A stretch of DNA of 64,000 bases, taken from positions 3,379,501 to 3,443,500 of the forward strand of contig NZ_JBBOYW010000001.1 of assembly GCF_038008325.1 (NCBI RefSeq), in the 5' to 3' direction. The notes under the pieces were generated by a model. The model made no database searches, had not been told where the DNA came from, and saw only the letters and a program-made list of their open reading frames with translations. A program made the position numbers and the translations under genes. Position 1 is the stretch's first letter. Each line of letters opens with the position of its first letter. Source of the stretch: Lysinibacillus sp. FSL K6-0232 (GTDB lineage Bacteria > Bacillota > Bacilli > Bacillales_A > Planococcaceae). This document shows, piece by piece, positions 49,459-56,940 of this stretch.

Positions 49459-51255
49459 TTATAGACTACATTCTGCTTTTAACAGCGCAAACATTTCTTC
49501 TTTATGATTATCGGCAATGCTTTCATTCCATACACCGCCATTATAATTGATTAAAGCGTTCATAATGAGTAACTTTAAACTTTGTTCAATAATACTCGGA
49601 TAAGAACTTACCTTTCCGTTAGGTGGCAAATTCGAAAATTTAGAATTCCCGGATACCGTAATTAGTGCTAAATTACCAAAACTATTCAAGTCCTCGTCTG
49701 CCCATTTGTTTAGCAATTCACTATTAGAAGGGTTCTGTGGATAAAAATGCTCAATGGAGTTTCTAAATTGGAATTGCCAGTTATCTTTCATTGGTGATAT
49801 AACTAGCATTTGATTATACCGATAGCCATCTCTATATAAGATATAATCGAGATAAGTAAAAACAATACGCTCGATAGCAAATCCTTTTGCCTCTAAGAAT
49901 TTTGATTGTTTCACCTTCTCTTTGCAATAGTCTTCTAAAATAGATAAAACGTTAACATCTTCATTTTCCATCAAATACTTTAAAACAATTGAAATCCAAT
50001 GCATCGTTTTTGGTGATGTATATGTAATACGTAAACAGGATTGAAGTGTCCTCAATGTCTTATTATCATTTATGTCACTACCATCGTCATAAGTTCCAAC
50101 ATATTTTGGTTTTAAGTTTCCTTTTTTCCTATCTTCGTATGCTTCAATACGCTGTAAAGACCATTTTCCAATTTCCTTATAATCTTTTGCAAACTCTCTT
50201 TTTAAAATATATTGATCAAACAAAACTCTACATTTTAATAAGTTAAATAAAAAGTTTTTGCAGCTTTCTTCACTTTCCCAATGGTGCTGTATATTTCGTA
50301 AAAAGTTTTTATCGTCTAACAAGGACTCATTTTCATTGGACTGAGATAGGGTCTTATTAACCTGTAAAATGAAATTAGGAAAAGATATAATAGACTCGAA
50401 TCTTTCATTTTCTTCAATGTCAGCACGAGTTTCTATTTTCACCTTTTTTCTTTCCTTCAATATATCTAATAATGTTTTCGGAGCTGTATCTTCTTCGTTT
50501 TGTTGAATATTTGTTATTTTTTCTTTGACCTCATTAAAATCCCTTACACTTGAGCGTAATTTATTCCAATCACTTGAAAAAATCTTCTTTCTAATATGTA
50601 TATTAAAATTCATTTGAACATACGTATCCATTTTTGAGCAAGCTTCCCAAATAAGTGCACCTACTTTTTTATCTTCTATACTAGACAGTGGACTTAATAA
50701 TTTCGCTTTAGCTATTTCATGAAATTCTAACTGCTCACCTCGTGTATTCATAATTTCAAAATAGTGATTTAAGTCAATTTTAGAAGGAACCTGTATACGA
50801 ATTAACTGTACGTTATCTAATCTTTCGATAAATTTACTTTTATCGATTTCTTTATTATAAAAATAAGTTTCAATTATTTTATAGCCTTGCATAATTTCTT
50901 GGGATAATAATTCTTCCGGTAAATTATTTTTTCCTAGCATAGCAAGTGTGTGATTTGATTTTTCTCTCGCCTCAAAATACAAGGAACCTTGTAAAACGCT
51001 CATTTTTAAATATTTTTGAAGCAAGAATAATGTAGTTAAACGCTGTTGACCATCTATTACTTCATAAGAATCGAGGTCCTTTTGATTAACAATTAAAGTT
51101 CCTAAAAAATAATTATGTGAAGACGTATTTATATCATCCAACAATTGCTGAATCTGTTCTTCTCTCCATGCATAATTTCGCTGATAAATAGGTATTTCAT
51201 AATTCGCCTGAAAAAATAAGTTTGAAACTTGTAAAATTTCTGGTTGAGTATTCAT
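49459..51255 (-). CDS. DUF262/DUF1524 protein, GmrSD-type restriction candidate
   Basis: A 598-residue protein. The N-terminal DUF262 domain has YEIPIYQRNYAWREEQIQQLLDDI and VIDGQQRLTTLFLLQ, the ParB-like NTP-using motifs. The C terminus holds the DUF1524 nuclease signature HxxP: SIEHFYPQN with His503, then NSFGNLALITVSGNSKFSN. This is the GmrS-GmrD fusion arrangement of type IV restriction enzymes against modified phage DNA, also seen in BrxU and SspE. Middle residues 200-450 are unlike anything I know. It lies 15 bp behind a second DUF262 gene. Confidence 0.85.
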   Translation of the reverse strand: MNTQPEILQVSNLFFQANYEIPIYQRNYAWREEQIQQLLDDINTSSHNYFLGTLIVNQKDLDSYEVIDGQQRLTTLFLLQKYLKMSVLQGSLYFEAREKSNHTLAMLGKNNLPEELLSQEIMQGYKIIETYFYNKEIDKSKFIERLDNVQLIRIQVPSKIDLNHYFEIMNTRGEQLEFHEIAKAKLLSPLSSIEDKKVGALIWEACSKMDTYVQMNFNIHIRKKIFSSDWNKLRSSVRDFNEVKEKITNIQQNEEDTAPKTLLDILKERKKVKIETRADIEENERFESIISFPNFILQVNKTLSQSNENESLLDDKNFLRNIQHHWESEESCKNFLFNLLKCRVLFDQYILKREFAKDYKEIGKWSLQRIEAYEDRKKGNLKPKYVGTYDDGSDINDNKTLRTLQSCLRITYTSPKTMHWISIVLKYLMENEDVNVLSILEDYCKEKVKQSKFLEAKGFAIERIVFTYLDYILYRDGYRYNQMLVISPMKDNWQFQFRNSIEHFYPQNPSNSELLNKWADEDLNSFGNLALITVSGNSKFSNLPPNGKVSSYPSIIEQSLKLLIMNALINYNGGVWNESIADNHKEEMFALLKAECSL

Positions 51256-51269
51256 AGTTCACCATCCAT

Positions 51270-52565
51270 TCATCCGTATAAAAAATTCCATATTTCTGAG
51301 TATTTTTTTAGATTAGCACTAACATCCTCTTTATTTATACTTTCAAAAATTACAAAGGCTAATTCTTCAGGTTCATTCATTTCACTAAGCTTTGTAAATA
51401 AGTCTAATCCATAATTTATTCTCTCGTGATTGCCGCAAGCATATTTGTTAATGGTTTGTGGATATACGGCTGTCATCACTAATCGAAGCGAGTAACACCA
51501 TGTATATAATTGTTTAATAACTGTATCTGTAATAAATTCCAGACCAAATCGGTCAGCAAAAAATAATAATGCACTTTCATAGAGTTGCTTAATATAAATG
51601 TCTCCCGACCGAACGTCTGGTATTTGATCCTTATTATGAAAATCCATTATTTTATTTTGAACCTTTTCGAGCAATTCAGCGTAATGCAGCGTATAGTTGA
51701 AAAACCGTTTACCAGCTAAAACGGGTTGTGTTAATTGAAATTGATTTAGTGGCTGATTTGCTAACAGCTCTATACTACCATTCGTATTCGTTTGCTCAAT
51801 GAAGAGATTTGATGCCTTTTGATAAATTGCATAATTGTATGGACTACGCAGCTTAATTCCCTTAAATGTGGCAATTTTATCGCTAGAATAACCTAGACCA
51901 TCTTTCTTCTTATACCATTGCGTCACTGGAAATAAATAATTTTTAAATAAATCTTCTAATGCTTGCTGATTTTTATTTTCCCAACTATTAATGATTTTTA
52001 TTTTGGTATGCTCGTCCTCTAAGTTCATTTCTCTTAAATGATAGGATTTCAGTAAATCATGGGGCGCTAATTCCTTCCCCCTGCAATTTTGAGAATCAAA
52101 AAATTGAAATGCTTCTTGCTCATTATCCGTGACAATTTTTACAACTGTACACTTTTCAAGTAAATATGATTTATATGCTAAACGCTCTTTCGGTTCAAGC
52201 TCAGATATCTTTTTGGATAGCAATTCAAAATTATAAATAATTGCGTTTGTTGAAAGCGAGCTATACTGTTCATTTAATAAACCATCATTCGTATCTCCAA
52301 GACAGTACAGTAAAATAGACAATGTAGTAATTCTCTGCTGGCCATCAACAATATAGTAATGTTGTTTTTTCTTATGAAGAATGACAGAACCAATTCTATA
52401 TTCAGCCAGCCCTTTTCGATAAGCTTCATAAGTATCCATAAATAAAGTATTCGTTGAACTTACATGCCAACGATAAGGTCTTTGATATTCTGGAATAGAT
52501 AACTGCAAACCAAGTAAATTTTCTAATGAAACAACTGAAAGTTCTTCTTCAATTAAACCCATCAT
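51270..52565 (-). CDS. DUF262 protein lacking the DUF1524 nuclease
   Basis: A 431-residue protein that starts with LSIPEYQRPYRWHVSSTNTLFMD and IVDGQQRITTLSILLYC, the same DUF262 motifs as its neighbour, and FQFFDSQNCRGKELAPHDLLKSYHLRE, another DUF262-typical block. The C-terminal half has no HxxP motif, so it is probably an NTPase/regulatory half without a nuclease. It precedes the full DUF262-DUF1524 gene by 15 bp and is surely co-transcribed. Two adjacent ATGs (52565, 52562) follow GGAAGGAATGG. Confidence 0.82.
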   Translation of the reverse strand: MMGLIEEELSVVSLENLLGLQLSIPEYQRPYRWHVSSTNTLFMDTYEAYRKGLAEYRIGSVILHKKKQHYYIVDGQQRITTLSILLYCLGDTNDGLLNEQYSSLSTNAIIYNFELLSKKISELEPKERLAYKSYLLEKCTVVKIVTDNEQEAFQFFDSQNCRGKELAPHDLLKSYHLREMNLEDEHTKIKIINSWENKNQQALEDLFKNYLFPVTQWYKKKDGLGYSSDKIATFKGIKLRSPYNYAIYQKASNLFIEQTNTNGSIELLANQPLNQFQLTQPVLAGKRFFNYTLHYAELLEKVQNKIMDFHNKDQIPDVRSGDIYIKQLYESALLFFADRFGLEFITDTVIKQLYTWCYSLRLVMTAVYPQTINKYACGNHERINYGLDLFTKLSEMNEPEELAFVIFESINKEDVSANLKKYSEIWNFLYG

Positions 52566-52929
52566 TCCATTCCTTCCATTTATTTAGCTAATGCTATGAT
52601 TGAACTGCTAAAAAGACATTTTATCAATGTTTTTTAGATACACTAAAAAAATTCTACAATATTTGAGAGCTTTAATCTCCTAATATCAATAAAAAACAGA
52701 CAACTATGGAATTGAAATTACTTCCTTAATCGTCTGCTGATTTTGATATTTACTGCCTTAGCTCCAACCATGTAACTGCTTCACAGTGGGACGAGCGGGG
52801 TGGATTGATGTCTTTTACATTGTCGGTAGTTGGAAACACGTCATCGCCACTTTTTGCACTATCGGTAGGCGGGAATATATCGATTAATTTTTACATATCG
52901 AAAAAATGAATACATCGCCGATTGCGTCC
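52566..52929. other. Composition junction between host-like and GC-rich DNA
   Basis: This 364-bp gap starts AT-rich and contains a hairpin CAGACAACTATGGAA/TTCCTTAATCGTCTG (~52697-52737) that may end the ABC gene. From about 52780 the composition rises and stays high. I see no transposase, direct-repeat att site or integrase. Short related motifs recur (TTTACATTGTCGGTAGTTGG, CACTATCGGTAGGCGGG), of unknown meaning. Confidence 0.6.
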
Positions 52930-54822
52930 CTAGGATGTATAGACGCTGAAGTTGGATTCTTGCTTCATCTGCTGATGAACGAACTTACGGTACAATGCAT
53001 GTCCATCCATCAATTGAGCATGCGTTCCTTGGCCAGTCAAGATGCCATTCTCCAGGAAGATGATTTGGTCTGCATCGACGACGGTTGACAAGCGATGCGC
53101 GATGATAAGCGTCGTGCGACCATGCATCAAGTTTTGCAGTGCTTCCTGGACAAGTGCTTCCGATTCGCTATCCAGATTCGACGTCGCTTCGTCCAGAAGT
53201 AGCAGCTTTGGATCGCGCATCAGAGCGCGAGCAATGGCGATGCGCTGGCGCTGACCACCGGACAGCTTGATGCCCCGTTCGCCAACCTCGGTGTCGTAGC
53301 CTGCCGGCAATTGCTCGATAAATGCCGCGGCATTAGCCAGACGCGCAGCCTCGCGCACTTCGTCGTCGGTAACCGGACGCGTGAGCCCGTACGTGATGTT
53401 GCTTTTAATCGAACCTGACATGAGCGGGCTTTCTTGCAGGACGTAGCCGATCCCTTCCCGCCAAGCGTGAAGCGGAATTTGTTCGATGTTCTGCTCTCCG
53501 AGCATGATGCTGCCCGCCGACGTTTCATAAAACCGCTCCAACAAGGAGAAGATCGTTGTCTTACCGGCACCGCTCGGCCCGACGAAGGCGACAGTTTGCC
53601 CCGGCTCAATCGTGAAGTTTAAGCTGCGCAGCACCTCGTCCTCTTGCCCATAGCCAAAGGATACGTCCTGGAAGTGGATGGGCTGATTCCAATCGACTTG
53701 GTATGACGCATCTTCCGATTTCTCCCAGTCCGCAGACAGCGTTAACGCGGTTGCGAAATCAGGCTTCGATTGACGGTCTGGCTCCTGATGGTCAGGATCA
53801 TCATTTTGCTGATTTTGCTGTAAGCGTCCTGTTGACTGCTCTGGATCAGTGCATAGCAACTCTTGGATGCGCTCGGTCGCTCCCATCGCTTTTTGAAAGG
53901 CGGTGAAAAACTGTGCCAGCATGCTGAATGGCACTACGACCTGGAACATATAAATAATGACAGCAACCAGTGTTCCGGCAGACAGATCACCGGCGGAAAC
54001 GCGCGCTCCACCGTATCCGATGATGACGACCAGCACGACCATGATCACGGTTGTCATTAGTGGTGAGACGAATGCTTGGATGCGTGCTTCTCTCATGCCG
54101 AAGTGAAACAAGCTGGCAATCTCTCGCTCGCCCCGTTCGCGCTCAACGGACTGGGCATTGTGCGATTTCACAAGACGGATGTCGCTGAGCACGCGACCGA
54201 GTCCCGCGCTGAAAGCGGCAAGCTCATCTTGCATTTGCAAGGAAATTTTGTACACCAGTCTGCCTAATGGAGCCAAAATCAGCATGGACACTGGCACTGC
54301 GGAAAGCATAATGAGCGTCATTTTCCAGTCGATGACAAACAGGATCACTAATGCTCCGATGATCGAAAGAATGCCGGAGATGGAGGTGACGAGATGGTTC
54401 GTTATTAGTGTCTTAAGCGTGTTCGTATCCTGCGTAACACGGCTGATCAGCTCGCCGGATTCGTGCTTGTCAAAGTAGGAAACTTTGAGTTTGAGAATGT
54501 GATCCCACAAGCGCAATCGGATGTTTCTCACGAACATCTCGCCAATATACGTCATGAAATAGTAGGAAAATCCGCCCGCAGCCGCCTGCACAAAAAACGC
54601 CGCTATGAGCCAAATGATGACGCCGATATCGAGACCACTAGTCGCAAATTGATCAATCAAATCACGGGTGAAAAGCGGCACAATCACGCCGCCTGCAGCT
54701 TCCAATACACTTAGGATGATGGCAACGGCAAACAGCCCTCTCCTGGGAACGGCACTGCGCAACATTCGCAAAAACTTCCGCCATTGTCCCTGGTCATGAT
54801 TATTCACTCTCTCTGTGTCCAT
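52930..54822 (-). CDS. ABC multidrug/lipid exporter, BmrA-like half transporter
   Basis: A 630-residue half transporter: six-helix membrane domain (~30-320) and nucleotide-binding domain with Walker A GPSGAGKTT, Q loop VLQESPL, signature LSGGQRQRIAIARAL, Walker B LLLLDEATSNLDSE and the AHRLST switch His. Between them is an unusually long Gln/Asp/Asn-rich linker (~335-385). Homodimeric BmrA-type exporters pump drugs or lipids. The ATG overlaps the end of the MerR gene by 23 bp, so the two form one unit and the regulator probably senses the pump's substrates. Codon use is GC-rich, unlike genes before 52.6 kb. Confidence 0.93.
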   Translation of the reverse strand: MDTERVNNHDQGQWRKFLRMLRSAVPRRGLFAVAIILSVLEAAGGVIVPLFTRDLIDQFATSGLDIGVIIWLIAAFFVQAAAGGFSYYFMTYIGEMFVRNIRLRLWDHILKLKVSYFDKHESGELISRVTQDTNTLKTLITNHLVTSISGILSIIGALVILFVIDWKMTLIMLSAVPVSMLILAPLGRLVYKISLQMQDELAAFSAGLGRVLSDIRLVKSHNAQSVERERGEREIASLFHFGMREARIQAFVSPLMTTVIMVVLVVIIGYGGARVSAGDLSAGTLVAVIIYMFQVVVPFSMLAQFFTAFQKAMGATERIQELLCTDPEQSTGRLQQNQQNDDPDHQEPDRQSKPDFATALTLSADWEKSEDASYQVDWNQPIHFQDVSFGYGQEDEVLRSLNFTIEPGQTVAFVGPSGAGKTTIFSLLERFYETSAGSIMLGEQNIEQIPLHAWREGIGYVLQESPLMSGSIKSNITYGLTRPVTDDEVREAARLANAAAFIEQLPAGYDTEVGERGIKLSGGQRQRIAIARALMRDPKLLLLDEATSNLDSESEALVQEALQNLMHGRTTLIIAHRLSTVVDADQIIFLENGILTGQGTHAQLMDGHALYRKFVHQQMKQESNFSVYTS

Positions 54823-55594
54823 CTGACAACAGTCCTTTCTTTATGGAATAGTACTCGAACGCTTCTGCAAACCATTTCTCTTCCTCTTCTGTAAACGGGG
54901 TACCGATCGCAGCGGGCAGTTCTATATTTTCTAAGTGATCCGCATATTCATGCATAAAGTACCAATTGTCGCCCATCAGTTCGTTAGCGAGAGCCATAAA
55001 TTGCTCGATGAGCTGCTGGACTTCTTCGGAGTCTGGACGATGGTTGCACAATGCTTGTTTGAGGTCCTGAAGGAGCAATGTCGAGCGCATGTTCCAGTCC
55101 CGCTCTTTGCTTTCGTCCGCGAAATTTTCCTTTATTCTCTGAATCAACGGCTCTGGAAACCAATCAGACATCCATTCCATCTGTTGCTGCTCCGTCACGA
55201 TGCTGTGAATCAAGAAGGAGATCACTTGCGGATCTATCCTATGCTCGGCTTCAAGTACCGCGGCAGCATGATCAATCGCTTTCAATATTTGCTGAATGTG
55301 TTGCTGTTTATGCTCCAAAGCCTGTTTCTGCATTCGCAAAGATCGTAGCAAGGCGTTGCTGTCCCCCGCTTGTCCGGACATGATCGCTTTAATGTCTTTC
55401 AATGAAAAACCAAGATATTTGTATGCAATGATTTGCTGTAGCGGAATTAGATCGTCCGGGCGATAATACCTTCTCCCGGAATCACTAATATAGCTTGGCT
55501 TGAGCAAGCCTTGCTCTTCATAAAATCGCAGCGTGCGTGGACTGACACGGGCTATACGGGAGAATTCTCCAATGGACATTTGCTCTTTCATCAT
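54800..55594 (-). CDS. MerR-family regulator of the ABC exporter
   Basis: A 264-residue regulator. Residues 1-75 are a MerR winged helix: MSIGEFSRIARVSPRTLRFYEEQGLLKP, RRYYRPDDLIPLQQI and YLGFSLKDI, followed by a coiled-coil helix. The C-terminal ~140 residues resemble the TipA/antibiotic-recognition type of effector domain (WFPEPLIQRIKENF, EEVQQLIEQFMAL). ATG at 55594 follows GGAGG. A promoter with a 19-bp spacer lies directly upstream, as needed for MerR activation. Autoregulated with the exporter. Confidence 0.9.
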   Translation of the reverse strand: MMKEQMSIGEFSRIARVSPRTLRFYEEQGLLKPSYISDSGRRYYRPDDLIPLQQIIAYKYLGFSLKDIKAIMSGQAGDSNALLRSLRMQKQALEHKQQHIQQILKAIDHAAAVLEAEHRIDPQVISFLIHSIVTEQQQMEWMSDWFPEPLIQRIKENFADESKERDWNMRSTLLLQDLKQALCNHRPDSEEVQQLIEQFMALANELMGDNWYFMHEYADHLENIELPAAIGTPFTEEEEKWFAEAFEYYSIKKGLLSDGHRESE

Positions 55595-55612
55595 CTCAAT
55601 CAACCTCCGAAT

Positions 55613-55795
55613 TCATTGTACAACTTTACGTAACGTAAGAATCAAGCGTTTCTTTATTTGCATAATTTCGTTTGTAAGCTTTTCACGTAGGAATATCCCC
55701 AGCTCATGCTGGAGGCTAAACTCATTATAAATTTCAATGCTCTTAGACTGAACAAACAAGAAAAAGTCATCTACTAATTGCCTTAAATTAAGCAA
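55613..55795 (-). pseudogene. N-terminal fragment of a possible defence/nuclease-type protein
   Basis: 60 residues: LNLRQLVDDFFLFVQ, then IEIYNEFSLQHELGIFLREKL. The NEFSLQHELGIFLR motif is one I associate with the N termini of larger bacterial proteins of nuclease or defence type. Here the frame loses the pattern after REKL and ends at the MerR promoter, so the rest is gone. It is AT-rich compared with its neighbours. The family assignment is weak; the truncation is likely. Confidence 0.4.
55615..55645 (-). promoter_or_regulatory. MerR-type promoter with 19-bp spacer and operator palindrome
   Basis: On the minus strand -35 TTGATT (55645-55640) and -10 TACAAT (55620-55615) are 19 bp apart. 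The spacer holds TTACGT-T-ACGTAA, a perfect palindrome around one central base. An over-long spacer with a centred dyad is the hallmark of MerR-activated promoters. The start ATG is about 21 bp further on. Confidence 0.82.
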
Positions 55796-55865
55796 AGATC
55801 CACCTCATACACCCTAATATAATTTATAGTTTTTTATTGCCCTTCATAATAGTTTTGCTATATCC

Positions 55866-56099
55866 TCAAACCTTCTGATACCTCTGCTGGTTAGATGAAG
55901 TTTTTTCAATAGCCTTTATATTACCTTCCATTTTATTTATGTAGTTTAAAAATAAAGTCCCAAGCAGAAGCCGATCCTTTCTAGGTATTCTATTCCATAC
56001 ATAACCCTTGAATAGATCTTTTACAAGAAAGACTTCACCTTCATTCAAGTTTTCAGTTTCCTTAATAGCTTCTTCTAGTAGCTCATTAACATCACTCAT
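55866..56099 (-). CDS. DUF1413 family small protein
   Basis: A 77-residue protein: LLEEAIKETENLNEGEVFLVKDLFKGYVWNRI then PRKDRLLLGTLFLNYIN, matching the DUF1413 pattern (FxVxDLFxGxxWxxIPxxxRxxLGxxF). These small proteins occur in Bacillota accessory DNA and plasmids; their role is unknown. AAGGAGATGAC precedes ATG at 56099. It is AT-rich and lies between GC-rich genes. Confidence 0.8.
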   Translation of the reverse strand: MSDVNELLEEAIKETENLNEGEVFLVKDLFKGYVWNRIPRKDRLLLGTLFLNYINKMEGNIKAIEKTSSNQQRYQKV

Positions 56100-56174
56100 G
56101 TTGTCATCTCCTTATCAATAACAATATCAACAACATTGTTAATAAGATTATATGCCTTTTACCAATTCCAGTAA

Positions 56175-56222
56175 ATAAAAAGAAAACCACCAATCAAGAG
56201 AATATATCTCCTGAATGGTGGT
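56175..56222 (-). terminator. Terminator after the GLUG protein gene
   Basis: ACCACCATTCAG pairs with CTTGATTGGTGGT (mismatch inside), followed by TTTTCTTTTT on the minus strand. It overlaps the last codons of the GLUG gene. Confidence 0.75.
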
Positions 56223-56781
56223 CATTCATGTAGGTTATGTTTATACTGTAGCTATACCCTACTAACCCGCCGATGTAATCATACCCCTTGATCTCCACGA
56301 CCTCGAGATGGACATTCCGGATGACAGCCGTTTCTGACGTTACTCCAAACAAAGATTGGTAGTTCTCATCTTCACGGTTGATCTTTAAACCTGTAATTTG
56401 ATAGCCGTTGCCATTAAATGTTCCGGTAAAAGGAGAAGAGTATTCCGTTGCGATTGGCAACCATCCTTCTCCGGAACTGTAAGTTGAAAGATTAATATCG
56501 GCTCCCAATTTGAAATGGGCATCCAGATAATCTCTCACTTTGTTCAGCTGTTCAGCGGTTTCGATAATATACGGGGCTTCTTCCGTGCCTGAGCCGCCGG
56601 CAAAATCACTGCTTAACGGCGCGAATGCACCGTCATCGGCGGCCTGAACCGATATGCCGACATTCCCAAACAGTTGTGTCCAGGTCCATCCGAAAAAAAG
56701 AACTAACGCCGCCAACAGAACGGATGATTTAAACGGTCTCATTTTCTTTCTAATGTGCGGAGACCGCAAGTTCCACATCAT
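56194..56781 (-). CDS. GLUG-repeat secreted protein, C-terminally truncated
   Basis: 195 residues. A basic start and membrane segment (SSVLLAALVLFFGWTWTQLFG) form a signal peptide ending VQAAD. The mature part carries SGTEEAPYIIETAEQLNKVRDYLDAHFKLGADINLS and FTGTFNGNGYQITGLKI, the beta-helix pattern that precedes GLUG repeats, then a single GLUG-like GYDYIGGLVGYSY. Proteins of this family usually have many such repeats and often SLH domains; here the frame ends soon after the first, right at a terminator, so it looks truncated. The ATG overlaps the stop of a short upstream fragment (ATGA). Confidence 0.7.
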   Translation of the reverse strand: MMWNLRSPHIRKKMRPFKSSVLLAALVLFFGWTWTQLFGNVGISVQAADDGAFAPLSSDFAGGSGTEEAPYIIETAEQLNKVRDYLDAHFKLGADINLSTYSSGEGWLPIATEYSSPFTGTFNGNGYQITGLKINREDENYQSLFGVTSETAVIRNVHLEVVEIKGYDYIGGLVGYSYSINITYMNDHHSGDIFS

Positions 56782-56924
56782 TGTCCGTCATAAAGTCCAC
56801 TCCTCGCCTTCTCCAAGGCTTCCAGATCAATTCTTTCCATCGCAAGCATGGCCTTGTTCACGCACTGCTGTTGTTCCCCGGATTCGTCGGAACTGATCGC
56901 TTCCCAATCGGAGGGAAATACTTG
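56778..56924 (-). pseudogene. C-terminal gene fragment between the SLH and GLUG genes
   Basis: A 48-codon stretch without a start reads QVFPSDWEAISS, then CVNKAMLAMERIDLEALEKARSGLYDGQ-stop. Its TGA overlaps the ATG of the GLUG gene by the usual ATGA coupling, which suggests it was once the 3' end of an upstream operon gene. An in-frame stop closes it at 56925. No family recognised. Confidence 0.4.
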
Positions 56925-56940
56925 TCAGCACGATGCTCTA

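Noticed and set aside
52566-52929. Integration site or insertion sequence at the composition junction
   Set aside because: No transposase, integrase, terminal inverted repeats or direct repeats could be found by eye.
53220-53609. 129-codon minus-strand ORF inside the ABC transporter
   Set aside because: Shifted frame of the nucleotide-binding domain; Arg/Ser-rich translation without motifs.
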